Origin: Sphagnum compactum
Taxonomy: Eukaryota; Bryophyta; Sphagnopsida; Sphagnales
Assembly: GCA_965153455.1 (NCBI GenBank)
Contig: OZ234496.1
Span: 3,729,207 to 3,793,206 of the forward strand
Direction: 5' to 3'
Length of the DNA stretch: 64,000 bases
The notes under the pieces were generated by a model. It did not search any database. It had not been told where the DNA came from and worked only from the letters and a program-made list of their open reading frames with translations. Positions 48,401 to 63,064 of the stretch are shown piece by piece; positions within the stretch are counted from its first letter, which is position 1, and each line of letters begins with the position of its first letter. The position numbers and the translations under genes were made by a program.

Positions 48401-51400
48401 AAATTGCAATGGATGGTTTTTTAAAATGTTTTTCTAGGTTGGTTGTTTTTTTTTTTTAAATTTAAAATTTAAAATTAAAATTCTCAAGTGTAATGCCCTT
48501 GCCCAAAGGCAAACTTGAGCAAAAGTATAATGTGCAAATAACTACATGTCCCACTTGGAAATTTTTTTGGGAAAAAGGGTCAAAATAAGACCTCAAACCA
48601 ATTACATTTATGAAACCGAAAAAATGGATGAATGCAATGCAATGGACATGATCTTGCGAAATGAGGAATGCTATTCTATCTTGTCCATTCCATATTACAT
48701 TTGCCATGTGCGATGTACCCTAAAATCCCCAAACTTTGTTGCGATGTAACAAGTATCAATGTGTGAAAGAGCCATCCAAATGTTGTTTTGTTTGTTTGTC
48801 ACATGGTTTGCTTGCAAATAGCAACCGATCTCAAGATGCCTTGGACAAGGATGTGTGTCATGTAAATACATCACCAAAGTTAGGGGACACTTGAATGGCT
48901 TTTGGGATCCTCTCTTCATGTTTTGTCTAAATGTCATTTTATCTTATGCATTCCTTCTTCCCCCTTTTGAGCTTTCAATACTAGTTGGTACTTTTTCGAT
49001 TTGACTCCCATTTATGTTTTGGAGAGGCTTTTGGAAATGGGTTATTTAGAGTGTCCATACTCCCCTTAGTTTGTTGGAAGGTCTCTCTCCCCATATCTCG
49101 GGGGTAGATATGATTTCCATTAAGGTCATTGCCGCAACAACCTGTCTTGAAGGTTGGGCATTTATGGCCCTAGTCATTGCCTTTAGATTCTTGCAAGATT
49201 AATACCCATTTTTATTGGAGGTTATAGGAAGCACTAGTTCATATTTAGTTCCATTCCAATCCCACCTAAAGTTCACAAGCAACATTTTTCCATTGTAACA
49301 CAAATTTGCATTCCCCCTTTTGAATAGTTATCAAAGAGGGGAGTGGATCATCTTCATGAAGACATTTTAAAAAGGTTGCACAAACATTTTTTTTCCAATA
49401 TCATCTTTGACATGATTGTTAATTTTCATTGCACATGTTTGAAATATTGCATAGGTTTGAATTTGAATGCCTTTTTTTTGGTTGTTTAGTCATCTTGTCA
49501 TTTTGTATGGCCTTTAATATCCTCTTTTCAACATTGTGCACCAAGTTGGGTTTCCCCTTTCTAGTAGATATTATTTTGGCCCACTCCATCTATGACCATA
49601 TAATAGACCCAATGGGGATGTATTTTCTCCAAAGTTCCCATGGAGGGGAACACATTGCATTTCATGACATTGTTTCAGATGCTTTTGTTTTCATTACTTA
49701 AAAAGTTTGATTTCATGTGTCACATGAATAAACAAATGTCCTTCCATTGTCTTCTCTCTAGTCTTCATGTTAGTAGGTTGATATTATGTCTTCCATAGAT
49801 GTGGTTCACATTATGGTTGATGTAATAATTGTTGATCCCATTTAAATATATTTAATTTTGTGAGTTGCCATCTTTTGTGGAGTGGCCATGACAATTGTGG
49901 TTCAAACAAAGGATAAGCTCTATTGTGATTAACATCATGGGATATGTTTTTCCCCTCTTGCCATAAAGGTATTTGGGCACTTACACCAATTTTTTACATT
50001 GATGTGCTAACATTATGTGTTCAATCAAGAACACTATAAGCTCGCCTTTCTTAGTTTTGCACACATTTTATATGCAAAGGGTATGGGTGGTTCTATAGAA
50101 AGTTTTGGCCACATACCTCCATCTTAAGGCAAATTGTTATTGTTGAGGAAAGTTTTTTCAGGCTTGGTGTTCTTTCAAGTTTCCCACCCTTCTCCTTTTC
50201 TATCTATTTCACATGACAAGTTAAAAGTTTAGGACATAGGTTTGATGATGGTTTTTTTTGTGGACTTGATCCTTTCTTTTTGTTCTTCCCTTTCCTTTCC
50301 TAATTAATGCATTATTTTTAATGAAGTTTGACAAAATTCCATCATCAATTATCATATCATTTAATAATTTACTAACCTATATTGGGTCCAATCCCATAAC
50401 ATTCACAAGTTTAACTCTTAATCTACGATAAATAAAACATTATGGAAAAAATCATGATTGTTTATTTGGTGGGCACGTTTTATCCACGAATATCCCTACC
50501 TAATAGGCTTAATATCCTTCCCATTCTTCAAAAGTGGTGTAATAGAAATATCCATAAAAATGAAGTGGAGTTTCACCCTTTATTTTCCCCCATTTCCTTT
50601 TTTGCATACCTATTTATAGGTATTTGTGGAGTGAAAGGAACTTGGGGCGAAAAACTAAAACAAGGAATTAATTTTAGAAATTGATTAGGTGAATGCAATA
50701 ACATGATGGTCCAAGGTGCAGTCACACAAACATGAGTCACAGCAAATGTAATGTTTGCTTAATTTTTCACATTTAGAAGTGATGATTTAATTTGGTGTTG
50801 AAAGTTTAAGATTACTTTATATTTTAAAGTTCTCAAATGTATCAATGAAATATGTGAATTAATTTCAAAAATATCCAATGAGTAAAAAGTTTTCAAAAAT
50901 AGCCATTGAACATTCTAATGGTTGTTTTTAAGCACAAAAATGATTTGTAAATGGGGTTCACAACTTTTGGAAATGAAATATTTTTTTAAAAATTTACATA
51001 AACCTTGACATAATAGAATAAAGAAAATTTTCAATTTTTTTTAAAAATAATTTTTTTGTGAAAATATTTCTAAAAATATTCCTTCAAAAATAGTTCCATA
51101 ATCAGATGGATGTGGTTCATGTTGTTTCATTCACACCCTCCATGTTTTGAGTGGTAACCTCAAATTTAAACCTTTGCTTACACTCCTTTGTCAAATTACG
51201 AAAGAACAAAGAACAAAAAGACCCTATGACACACATCTTTACATGTTCATTTGTTAATCTCCTCTAAACATACTCTCTATTGAGCTTTTCTAAACCCACC
51301 CTTTGCAAAGCTTTGCTGAAGTTACCTTCTTAGCCTTTGCCATAAGCTCTTTCATGTCTTTCTCAACCTCTATCAAAATGTCCAAAACTCTCATTTCTTG

Positions 51401-51550
51401 AATTGTTTTGCACACCTTTCTCACACATATATCTATCTTTCATTACGAGAAGTTCAAAGCTTGTGAAAGTTTTTTGGGGCTTGCACTAAACTTTCGTTTT
51501 TCTCTCTCTCTCTCTCTTGCCTCACATATGAAACCTCAACACTAATTTTT
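48401..51550. other. Gene-free stretch
   Basis: Frames of 60-90 codons on both strands near 48.46-48.94 kb, 49.43-49.70 kb and 50.44-50.68 kb show no domain I recognise and are likely chance or TE remnants. Confidence 0.5.
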
Positions 51551-51670
51551 CCTCTCTTAGACTTCAAAAGAACCACAAACTTTGAGTTTTTTCCTCTCTT
51601 AGAATTCAAAACAACCACAAACTTTGAGTTTTTTCGTCTCTTAGACTTCAAAACAACCACAAACTTGGAG
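51551..51670. repeat. 42-bp tandem repeat, three units
   Basis: Units start at 51551, 51593 and 51635 (CCTCTCTTAGACTTCAAAA..., ACCACAAACTTTGAG). The repeated peptide it could encode on the minus strand is a consequence of the tandem structure, not evidence for a gene. Confidence 0.85.
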
Positions 51671-53031
51671 TGAAACTCAAAAATGTATCAATTCCAATGC
51701 ATTTCCAAATTGTGCTCAAAGCTTTTTCTTTCCTTTATTACTATGTTGACCTTGACTTTTAAACCACAATGCCCCATGTTTTGGTTAAATACAAGGTTCC
51801 CACCGTAACCTTTCAAGATTTATAAGATATCTTCAACCTCCTTGTTCTCCTTAGTATTGTGATCTAAGTATCTCCAAATGCTTAAGTTCCCGACAAAACT
51901 TAGTCTCTTGCATTACAATGGGTAAAGCCAAGAGCCAAGGGACATTCCCAAAATGTGTTTTGGGGGGGGGGGAGAGAGGGCCAAGACTCCACCATTGCCT
52001 TGCCTCATCTTAGGCCATTTATTTTGGGAATGCCATCACCTTGGGGCTTTACCTTGTACAAGAAACCAACCGAACTTTATTGCAAGGAAAAAGAAAGCAT
52101 AACATGCAAGGAAAAAAACAAAGAAATTGAGGGAAGGGGGGTGGGGGGGGGGGGAGAAAGAAAGGAATATCTCCCCTTGACCCGGTCATAAAATGAAAAA
52201 TGATTGAAGGCCTAACTTCTTGTCATTTTACTCCACAAAATGACAAGAAGATTGCTCCGAATAATTTTATTTTATTTTTAGCTTGAACCTAAGTTAAGGG
52301 CTGGTTATTTTCTTGTTTATTTATTGACTCAGTCCAAAAAAAATTCCTTTATTTAGGTCTCACTCCCCAAACCAGTGTGATTTAGTGTAGAATATCACCC
52401 ATTTATTTATTTATTTATTGTCTTTTGCACAATCTATTTCCCTCTCCCCACCCCCCCAAAACAAAAAAAAACCTAATGTTATTTGTGTACCTAAGCCCCC
52501 CCCCCCCCCCCCCCCCCCCCAACAAAAAAAAAAACCTAATGTTATTTGTGTACCTAAGTTCCTACCTTTTTGATTGGACATAAGTTATAATAATCTGTAT
52601 TTGCAATTATTGTGAGCTTTTGTGTCCTTCCTGAGGGGGGTGTTTTCTTTAGAGAATTGTCCAAACTTTTGAAAATAGGTGAAAATTTGCCCCCCCCAAA
52701 CCCCCCCCCCAAGGGGAAACTGAAAACTCAATCAAAATGTAGCTTTAACCATGGTTAGAAACCCTAAAAAAAAATTGGGGGTTGCATCTAGAAAACAATT
52801 ATAGAGATCCCATCCCTAGACCATACCCTATTCTTATTGGGAATTTCTAATAATAATAATAAATAAATAAATAATATTTAGAATTAAATTTAAAAATAAT
52901 TTAAAATTATTAATTATTAATTATTTTAAAATATATATATTTAAAAAAAAACCAGAACCAGAGGTTTTTCACAAAAAATCAAAGAAAGGCACAAACACTG
53001 GTTTGAACTTAGAACCTTATGTTCATTCTTA
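51671..53031. other. Gene-free stretch with homopolymer G/C tracts
   Basis: G runs at about 51961-51971 and 52142-52152. A 25-base C run lies at 52496-52520, sandwiched by a direct repeat containing AACCTAATGTTATTTGTG (starts near 52470 and 52534). C runs lie at 52690-52709. Confidence 0.7.
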
Positions 53032-53097
53032 CAGTTTTGGGTTTAGGGTTTAGGGTTTAGAGCCACAAAAGAGACTCTAAACCCTAAACCAAAACTG
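53032..53097. repeat. Hairpin built from TTTAGGG telomere-type repeats
   Basis: CAGTTTTGGGTTTAGGG... on the left pairs with CCCTAAACCAAAACTG on the right around a short loop (CCACAAAAGA). The left arm has one extra TTTAGGG unit. The motif is the standard plant telomere repeat. Confidence 0.85.
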
Positions 53098-56000
53098 GAG
53101 TGTTTTCAATTTGGGATGTGTTTTTTTTTTTGGGTTGGATGATGGATGATGGATGATGGATGATGGCCTGAGTAGTTTGTTGTGCCTAAAAGGCCAAGAG
53201 CACATGGGTGGTTGCCTTTTATCATCAATGACAATTATTAAGACCTCCTCCAATTATTTCCCCCTTCCCTTTTTTTTCCTTCCTTTTTCATAAGACCCGC
53301 CGGGTATCAATGGGGGGAAAAACACATTTCTTTTTGGAGGTAGTCCATAACTTTAATGGCTACCTTTGAAGGAAAAAAAAAAAGGGTGAAAAAGGATTTC
53401 TTTTTTAAAGGGAAATATGTCCCTTAAATAGACAAATGTGGTATGGCCAACCCGTGTTTTTCCATGAAGCTTCATTTTTTAAAATTGAAAATCAAATAAT
53501 AATAAAATTATCTATAATTATTATGTGGGTCTTTGTGCATATTTGAACAAAACCCAATGAATGATTTTACCATTTTTTCATGTTTTTGTGTCACAATTAG
53601 CTAAGTGTTTTACTAAACATGTATCACTATCAATAATGTCAATCTTTGTATCTATCAATTATTGATTTGTAACTGTTATCAACTAAATTTGAACTTATTA
53701 CATTATCAATTGAAGTTGAAATTAAATTATGTATTCTTTGATGATAGCATTACAAGCTTTATATCATTTTTTCACACGTGTTTTTGGATTGAAATGATCT
53801 TGTTGCAAGATAAAATGGGATCTAGACAATGTTATATGTGTTGCTTGTTGAATAAACATTTGTTGTTTATTGAAAGAGCATCTGCTTTATTTTTTACATG
53901 TTCATATTTTTTGGTTGTCCATGTTTATATTTGTTTAATATTGATTACATTTTTTGAATTACAACTTTACTCACTTTTAAAATAATAATAATAATTATTA
54001 TTATTATTTTGGAATAAAATATACTACATATGGGTTTTAAATAAATTTATACATATGTATTTTCTTATTGTAAAGGTTTTGTGTGTACACAAAATATTTG
54101 TATTTCATTTGGTTTACATTTTTAAAATAATGTCTAGGTCTTTGTAATATACATCATAATGCAAGAATGTAATTATGTTCATCTATTAGTAAGTCTATCA
54201 TGAACATATCAAAACATATTTCCTCACATAATCCATATTAACAATTTAAAAAATAAATCCAATAGTTATTCTATGAAAATTTGAAATATATATTTTTTAA
54301 GAAAAAATTTGTGATAATATTTTTGTGCATTTCAACAAAGGTTTAAAGGATAATGAAATAGCCAAATATGTTGACATTTTTTTACATTTTGAATGTCATT
54401 CTTTAAGATTGCTTGATCAATTATTAGATATATTTCAACAAATTAAATTCATTTGAACAAACACCAAGATATGAAGCAATTTCTATCCATAATAATCCAT
54501 GGTCATGTGTAGTAAGTTGTTTATAAACTTGTATGAAACATTTATTGAAAATAACATTTTTTTCCGTGGCTAAAAATAACATTGGAAATTGTCATGAAAT
54601 AATCCTATGGGTCAAAAACCTTCTTGTGGAACAATCTCTACAAATGTTTTATCATCATTAATAACTTGTTCAACATTTAAAATGTTTTCTACTAATTTGC
54701 TTGTAACATCTTTGTTTATTATTTCTATAAATTCATCAAAAGCATTCAAATTTTAAAAATTATCAAATGAACCTTATTTCTAGTTGTTGTTTGGACTTGT
54801 GTTTGCAAATTCTATTAAATTGTGCCAATTTTGTCTTACATAAATGTTTGCATCAATATACTAAGGAATTTCACAAAATTGTTGTAAATCCTTAATCATC
54901 ATGTTTAGATGAACATAACATGACATGTATATAGATTTGTATTATAGTTTTTTTAATTAAAAAAAAACAACATTGGGATAGTCATCATACAATATTTTAG
55001 ATGATATTTGATTTGTAATGTACATCCACATTTAAAGATGCATGTTTATATGAATATTGTTGCAATTTGTTTTGAAGTCCATTTGGGATGCATTTTTAAA
55101 TTTAAATATGATAAATCTCTATCTAATTCCAAATTCCACACAATGTTTTTGGGGCAAATGTCGTTTTTTCAATAGAATTTTATTTAATGTCATTAGAACT
55201 TTTATATTTTAAGTTCATTATTTCCATCATTGTTTTTTGACAGGTTTCTTTAGACAAATCAACATGCTCAAAATGATTGTTCCCATATAAAATATTTAGA
55301 ACTTTAAGTTGAGTTTCATATCCAACTTTTAACACAATCTAACCCATAGTTGTAGAGACCTTAAGTTACATATCTATGTTATATGTAAATAAAATGTTAT
55401 GGAACGTATATATATATATATATATAGGGAAAAAATTTAAACAATATAATTTAATAGTATTGAAAGGGGGGAAAAAAGGTATTTATTAGTTAGTGGTGTC
55501 ATTTCTTTATTTAACATTATGTTTCCCCAAATCAAGCAATTACATTTTGGCCTCTTTTTTCTAGTGTTTCCCAGTCTAACATCATTTTCTACTTCTTCCT
55601 TTTTTTTTATAATGTTTCCTCTAAAGTTTATAAAAGGTCTTTTAATTTAAATCTTCCTCAAGTTTATTTCATCATCCATCCAAAAACTATAGGCCTTGGT
55701 TGAGCCCATTGTGCTTGTGCATGTTACGTGAGACATGCCCTACCAAAAGTCAATTCATGCACATGTTGCCATTTTACGATTGAAAATGGACAAGTTTTGT
55801 TACATGTTGGACAAGTTCAGTTGGAAGTCACCCATGGTTTGCAACCTTGTTGAGCATGTGATCAAGCCTATCCAATTTGCAATTGAAATTCGATCACAAG
55901 TTGGATGAGGGTATTTTAACCTATTTTGAAGATTTTAGTTTTACCATTCAAATTACAATTGAAATTCAGTTGCAAATTGGACAATGCATGTAATTTTACT

Positions 56001-56284
56001 TATAAAATTAAAATTATGGTGGCATATTTAATATCCACATGGAAATTTATGGTTCTTTTGAAATTTGTGGGCCCATATTTCGATGTGTGTTAGTTTCAAA
56101 ATCATTAGATATTTGCTCATTAATTATCCGTAAATAATTATAATAAAAATTTCTATCAAATTGTTTATTGTGTCAACATTGGTTTTTGTGTTGGGATTGA
56201 AAAAAAAAAACAATGTGTTTGGATGGACATCAACATGACAACCAATGCAAAAACAACATGTAACATCATTTATGACAACTTTGG
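53098..56284. other. Gene-free AT-rich stretch
   Basis: A GATG run lies at about 53140-53165 and a (TA)n at about 55408-55425. No recognisable gene or terminal repeat. Confidence 0.5.
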
Positions 56285-56905
56285 TAGATGGGCAAAAACA
56301 TCCTTGCGTAGTACCACTAGGAATCACCTCAAGGAATGGTTAAGGAACCAAAAATGGCCAAATCATTTTCCTAGGCCCTTTATTTTAAATTTTTTCACAA
56401 CTATAAATTTTTTCTCTCATGTTTATCAATTGCATGCATTAATATATGACTTGAAGTTTATTTTGGAATTAAATTTTTAGAAAATTGTTAAAAAATTTTA
56501 TCCATAAGTAAAATGGCCCCTTTATAAATTCATAACTAAATTACACTTATTCAATTAATTGCCTAATAAAAACCTAAAAATAAAATGACTTCCAAATTAC
56601 TTTAAGAAAAATTCCCAAGAAAATTTTCTAGTCGTGTTTCAAATTTGTGCTCTTGACAAAAAAGTTCAAAGAAAGGAACCAACATTATGTTCTTGAAACT
56701 TTTCTAAATGCAATGATTAAGAACATCAAAATACATAATATTTTTGATATTATTGAAATTTCAAAATATATAGAATTATTAAATGTACTTATTAAGAAAA
56801 TTTTATGAAAATATTTATTGAAGTGTTTCCTATGATTTTTCAAAGTTCAATGGGTCCAAGAAAATCAAGGTGTGACATTCATAGTGGTACCACCCAAGGA
56901 AACTT
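56285..56905 (+). repeat. Dispersed repeat R2, copy 2
   Basis: Same orientation as copy 1 at 40920-41515. Similarity may begin somewhat earlier (from about 56225) and fades near GGTACCACCCAAGG. Confidence 0.75.
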
Positions 56906-56914
56906 ATCCCCATG

Positions 56915-57734
56915 TAGGTAGGTAGGTAATTAATTAAACAAAGTAAATAGGTAGGTAACTAAGCTAGGTAATTACCTACCTACCTCACTACCTAGCTAGC
57001 TTAAGTAAGTAATTAATAGGTAGATACATTAGGTTCAATAGGCTAGTTAGGCTATGTACCTATTACTTACATATATATTATTTTTCCTAGGTTTAAGCTA
57101 GGTTATGTTGTAGGCAAGATAGGCATAGCTGGGTTAGGTAGTAAGTAGGTAGGTAGGTTAGGTTAATAGATAATAGGTTATGCTAGGTAATAGTTAATAA
57201 TTGTTAGTAGGTAATAGGAGGTAGGTAATAGTTGTGGTCTTATGTTACAATTAAAAAAATAATCCCATATCCTTTATCCTCCATTTCAATTTTGCAAACT
57301 ACATAAATAAATGCACAAAAACATTTTTTTTTTAAATGTCATTTGGGATGAGCCAATAAAAGAGGTTCAACCCTAAAGATTAATTAGCATAAATTAAAGT
57401 AAGATCTTTTTATAGGGCCTCTGCCTAGGCTACCTATCTAAGCCTACATTATTTTGACACATGTCTTCAGATAATTAGTCAATCCATAAACATGTGTCAC
57501 AAAATGAAGGGTCTCCATTTTAGTTGCATGTAATTGCATTTGGAACTTTCTCATTTGTATATGGATGAATGAAACCATATAACCATATCATATCTAATTG
57601 TTGCATACATTTGTCACATGTAACTAAAAGTCAATTGAGATTTGTCTAAGCCAACTACTTAAGGGCAATTTCAATTACATGTGTCATAGCTCGCAACTAG
57701 AAATTAGTTGCAAAATTCCAATTTTCTTCTAGTG
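56915..57734. mobile_element. Right part of a second CACTA-like element
   Basis: Ends ATTTTCTTCTAGTG (minus strand CACTAGAAGAAAAT), matching the right terminus of the element at 14652-17303. It has the same order: GGTA/TACC block (56915-57240), then subterminal TTGCAAC/GTTGCAA-type motifs. No left CACTA terminus with the required ACC duplication was found, so this copy seems truncated or very diverged on its left. Confidence 0.55.
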
Positions 57735-58740
57735 ACCTAAAACTTTTAAATATGGATGAATTATATAATAGGAACACTCATAAGACCTTGGGGAATAAGA
57801 AACTTTTTAAAAGCTTTTACAAATTGGGGTACATATGTGGATCCTTTGTGCCAATGCAATTATAAAATGATCATTGGATTAGTCAATCGTTATGATAACC
57901 ATTTGGGTATTGGGAACCTTAGAAGATGAGGATAGATCAATCACATACATCCATGTTGTAATGGTTGGATGTGACCACTTTTGGAAGTTGAAAAATAATT
58001 GAACAATCTTTGGGATTGCATGGTCAAAAGTTATTCAATCATTTGTTGTTGGCAAATTATAAATTTCCTCCTCTTTTGTTTGAGAGGTCACTTCTATAAC
58101 ACATGACTACTTTTTTGCATAGGGTGAAACTCAAATTAACATTTGGCATAGGGAATAGTTGAGAATTGGTATATTGTTAGTTCTTTAAGAACTTGGTTTC
58201 ACATGATCATCAGGATGATTTAGGAAGCATTGTCCTCACTTTTATTTGTGATCGCAAAGTAGAAATGTCCACAAATTTATATTTTAAAAAATTGGTAAAA
58301 TTGACAATTTGGACTATAAAATACAAAGTGGGATGGGTGAGAAATTAAAAAGTTCTAGTATGGTACAATCATGTAGATCTCACTTTGGAAAGGAAGGTAA
58401 AATAAAGTGTACAAAATAAATCTTTATTAGGTATCATGCCAACTTAAATTAGTGAACCCAACATTTTTCAAAAAAGAATTAAGTGGTTTAAAGTCTAAAA
58501 TAACTGAAATAATGTCAAGTTTCTTTGTTTTCAAAACCTAATTTCAGATTTCCAAGAAGCATGTATGATGATTCTTAGACTTTTTTTAAATGATTGCTTA
58601 TTTTGGTCAAGAATTGCATGTGCATGAGATGGCAAGTTGATTTATTTGGTCATGTGGAACATCTTGTTCTAAACAAAAGTATTCATTCTTTAAAGTAAAA
58701 TACATTTGTAGTCTATCTCCATAACTTTGGTCAACACGGT
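57735..58740. other. Intergenic, no gene seen
   Basis: AT-rich, no recognisable features. Confidence 0.5.
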
Positions 58741-58840
58741 TTATTGGCCTTGTCTTTGTGAGGTAGGGATATTGTGTTGAGGATATTGTGTTAGAGAATC
58801 ATTATAGAGTATAGTAGCTTAAAGGGATTTTGCCCCCTAA
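58741..58840 (-). repeat. Dispersed repeat R1, copy 3 (terminal part only)
   Basis: Shares TTATTGGCCT, GGATATTGTGTT (twice here) and CATTATAGAGTATAGTAGC with copies 1 and 2, then diverges just after GATTTTGCCCCCT. The strand is given to match the coding-like strand of copy 1. Confidence 0.75.
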
Positions 58841-61800
58841 AAACTAAGTGAGATGATTCATCCTAATTTGGTTGTTAAAAATTCACATTCATCTTTTGAC
58901 ATTTTATTTTCTTTGCCACCTCTTCAAATGTGCACCTTAGCCCCAAGCGAGGTTGTCACCAATCCATAATCCACAAAATTAAATTTCAAACTCTTTTTTT
59001 CCAAAAATGGTTATGGCACACACATCATACACAAAAATTAATGTAATTCTTTCAAAATGTGACCATGTGATTGAAAACATTCAAATACACATGTCATGAC
59101 CAGATTTTTTTGTTTGAAATTTTGCACAAATGTGAAAAATAAATATGAAAAAGGAATATTTGATCATTTTTTTTTTTTGGGGGAAAAAAAAAAGATTTGC
59201 AAAAAATTGAAAATCATGTTGGAACATTTTCCTATTGGTTTTGGTTTGGTGACAATTCAAAAAATGTTTAGATAGGTTGTTAAAACATGTCATCATTTAA
59301 TGTGAGATCCTTTTTAGCTTTCTTATAACCAATGTGATGTTAAAAAATGAAAAAAAAATCATGACAATTTGTTTTATAAGAACATGATGGTGTACATTAA
59401 AATAGATTTTAAAAAAAATTCCCCCTAACTATGACCAATTTATCATACAATATCAATTGTTGATATTAAATTAATGGTAGGGCCATTGTGTATAACACAC
59501 CTTGTTCATTTTGGGTGATCCAATACATATCCTATATATAAAAGATTAAGTTTTTATTGCATTTGATTGATTTTTTTCCCTTTAGATTGATGCAATGTTT
59601 GTTCTTGAACAAAATAGTTGAATTATGACAATTGTTCAACATGAATGTCATTTTTGATATTGATCACGTTCAATGAATTCACCATATAGATTTTTCCTTT
59701 AGGGCAAATATTTTCTTTATTTAAGTTTTTTGCAATTTAACCCTCTTTGCCAATAGACTCTTGGAAAGAGAATAAGTAAAACCCAAGTAGAAATCATGTT
59801 AAAAAATATATTGAGGCTATCTAACTTTGTTAATTGGCAATATTGTGCACATTTTAAACCACCTCTCCACGATTCGTCAAACACCATCCTCAAAATTTCA
59901 AATGCATTTTATGTGTGATTTCTTATAATAGGTTTACTAGAAAGATGGATGTGATGAAATTCAAATTGTGTATATGTCAAAATCACATTTAATTGAAATA
60001 GGGTTGCCAAAATTTTATGGAATTGAACTTTAGGCAAGTTAGTTTACAAGGTTTAAGGAATGGTAAGATTAACATGATGGATGATGGATCTTGAGGTTAC
60101 ATGTTAGACAATGAAAAAACTATAATCTTTAACTATAGTTATTTGTTTGAACAATTTGATGTAATTTGAAACCTCAAATTTTTTGAAAGATATTTATCTA
60201 AACTCATTGGTTTTCGTTTGTGGGTATTTGATGATCAACTGATGGAAAACAAGCAAACAAATTTTGGTTTTCAAAGCAAATTGTTCAATAAAATTAATGG
60301 AATCAACCAACGTTGAATGACCTTGGACCACAAATACATTGATCATGTTGATATTTAGTTCCAGATTGTGTATTCTTAGTAAAAAAAAAAGATGTTTCAA
60401 AAAATGTGTTGGACTAAGTTGATGTGAATGAGAAAGGATTGATGTGTATGACATGTGTGTAGCTATGGTGAATACACCAATTTGGTAAAGTCTACATCTA
60501 GCTTTCATGGAATTTATGATGATCTAGGAATACCATAATACTTGGGGCTAGTTTGATAATAATTAAATATTTGTGATTTTTTTGAAATTTTTGATAAATA
60601 CTTGGTAATTGTATTGAAAGGTTTTTGAAATATAAGTTTGTTTTTTTTCTTGTGTGCCCCCACCCCCCAAGGGTCTTAAACTAGGCAATTATCTAATATT
60701 TGCATATGAATAAATTAGGAACTTGAGGAGAAAGAGAATAATAATGGCTTTTTCAATGATCTAAAAATAAATTACTCAACTCTCTTAACAGTGTGAAAAT
60801 GCAATTGACACCAATTTCTAATTAATTCATACTCAACTTCTATCAATTTCTTATTTAATATCTCAAACTTTGTTGAATATAAACATAATTTGAAAATGGG
60901 TGTTGAATTGAGTTTTTGAAAATTAATTAAATGTTCAACAATTGACTAACAAACTTGCCCAAGTACGACAATATACATATTGCTATATGATCCAAAATCC
61001 TAATTGTAATCTTATTTTGAGTACATCATTGTGTACCAAATTATCTAGGGATGTTTGAATGGAAAGCTCTGGGAGCACAACATATTTGTATATGCCATGT
61101 TTAGTTTATTCTTGAAAGGGTATAACAAATGTTGAGTAAGTTGTTTAATTTTGTTGAAAACTCACCTTACATATCAGACTCTTATCTTTGACTTTGGATA
61201 TGTGTTGGAATATAATTTCTAACTCAATTATAACCTAATTTGCACAAACTTGCATGGGTGCAATCCATAACCTTGATTACAAACAAAGATACCTTCAAAT
61301 AGGTACATTGATGTGTTGGGGTAGAGAGATTTTAGTTGAGTTTTGTAATAAGAAGGAGAAAAAAAAATTGAAGCCTAAATCAAAATTTAGTTGATTTGAA
61401 AAGCCCTTTGTTAACATGTGAGCTTCCTATTGGTCTATTTCAACCACCCCTCCCCAACCCCCTTATTTGTTTAGGAACAAATTAACAACCAAAATTAAGT
61501 GTTAATTGACCAAAGAATTCAAATGATCTATCTAATGGTACAATAGGATGTCCCATTTTACCAAGCCATTGTCTATCTTGATTAAGCAATTGAGATGACC
61601 TATTTATTAGCACAATAAGATGTTCCATTTGACCAAACCATTGGCCATTTTGACTATGGATGACAATTTTTTATTCAACTTGACTAAAGTTCTATTTGAT
61701 CGACAATCAATTACACATGTTTTCCATGCCCATGGCCTTTAGTCAAATTGAACACTTCTATTAATCAAGATGAATGACCTAGTCAAATTGGATTGGTTGA

Positions 61801-63031
61801 AAAGCCAAAATTTGTAATAGTGATTCATAGCCAATTTCACATTCATTCTCATGATATATGTTATGTCTGAACACATATGATTGATCAATTTAATAAAGTT
61901 TGCCATAATATCATGTCATTAAATTTCTATTGAATCTCGACACGAAATTGTTAAACCATTATCACATCCAAGGGTCTAATGTGCTAGTTGAACTTTGTTG
62001 ATGAAACTTTGACAAGTTTGAATTTGTGCTTTCAAATTTTTAGTTTCAAGGAAATTAATTTGCTTTTGTTGCCACCTTTCAAATGTCCATTTCCATGTGT
62101 CCATTGTATTTGTTGATCACCATAATTCTTTGTGGCTATTAATGTTGTATAAATAATTATTGTATTGTGACTTTTGTACAAATATCAAACCTTAATCATT
62201 TTTGCTAATAATGAATAAAAATCTATGAAATGACAATCTCAATTTTGAAAAAATACATTAAATCATTTATGAAAGCAAAATCTACATGATTTGATATTTC
62301 AAAGCATCAAATCTTTTGACAAGTTAGATGTAAAAAATTGTTTAATATTCAGTATATTTGATCGTGATAGCTTGAATTTTGAATGAATGTATGCAACAGA
62401 TTTAAGATTTAAATTTGCAATATGTAATAATTAATCACCCAATTTATTGTTTGTTTCCATACACATATATAGGCTATAATGCATGCACAATGTTTTTGAA
62501 ATGAAGGTAAGTTATTATTAAGTCCTTTCTTACATTCTCTCTCCATTTCCTCCTCCTTATTGTGTTTTCTAATAATAAAATCTGATAATTTTACATTTAG
62601 AAACAATAAAATACTATATGGATATTAATTTAAACCTTCACCTTGTAAACATATTATTTTAATTGCACCTCATTTGTTTTCAATGGATTAAATTTATTTA
62701 TGTTTGAAGTATTATCTATGAAATTGGGGTTATGATTATAACCAAATTCAAGACAAAATTCCAAATTCAAGAAGGAATATTTTTACCAAGGCATGAATAT
62801 TAATTAGCCACTAAAATTTGGACCAAAATGAAATTTATAAATTGGCAATAATACTAGATCCTATTTTTTAATATTAATTTTTTTGTGTTTTGCTATTTTG
62901 TAATAATTTGATTAACTTTATGCAAAAAAAAACTGGAATTCTCAAGTTTATTTTCTTCATATACAATATGCCATTTCTTTCTATCAATTTACTGCACTGG
63001 ATTTCCACAGTCAAATTTCAAAGTTGATCAA

Positions 63032-63064
<33 letters not shown>

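Noticed and set aside
51454-51660. Repetitive Lys/Arg-rich peptide frame
   Set aside because: Direct product of a 42-bp tandem repeat in AT-rich intergenic DNA.
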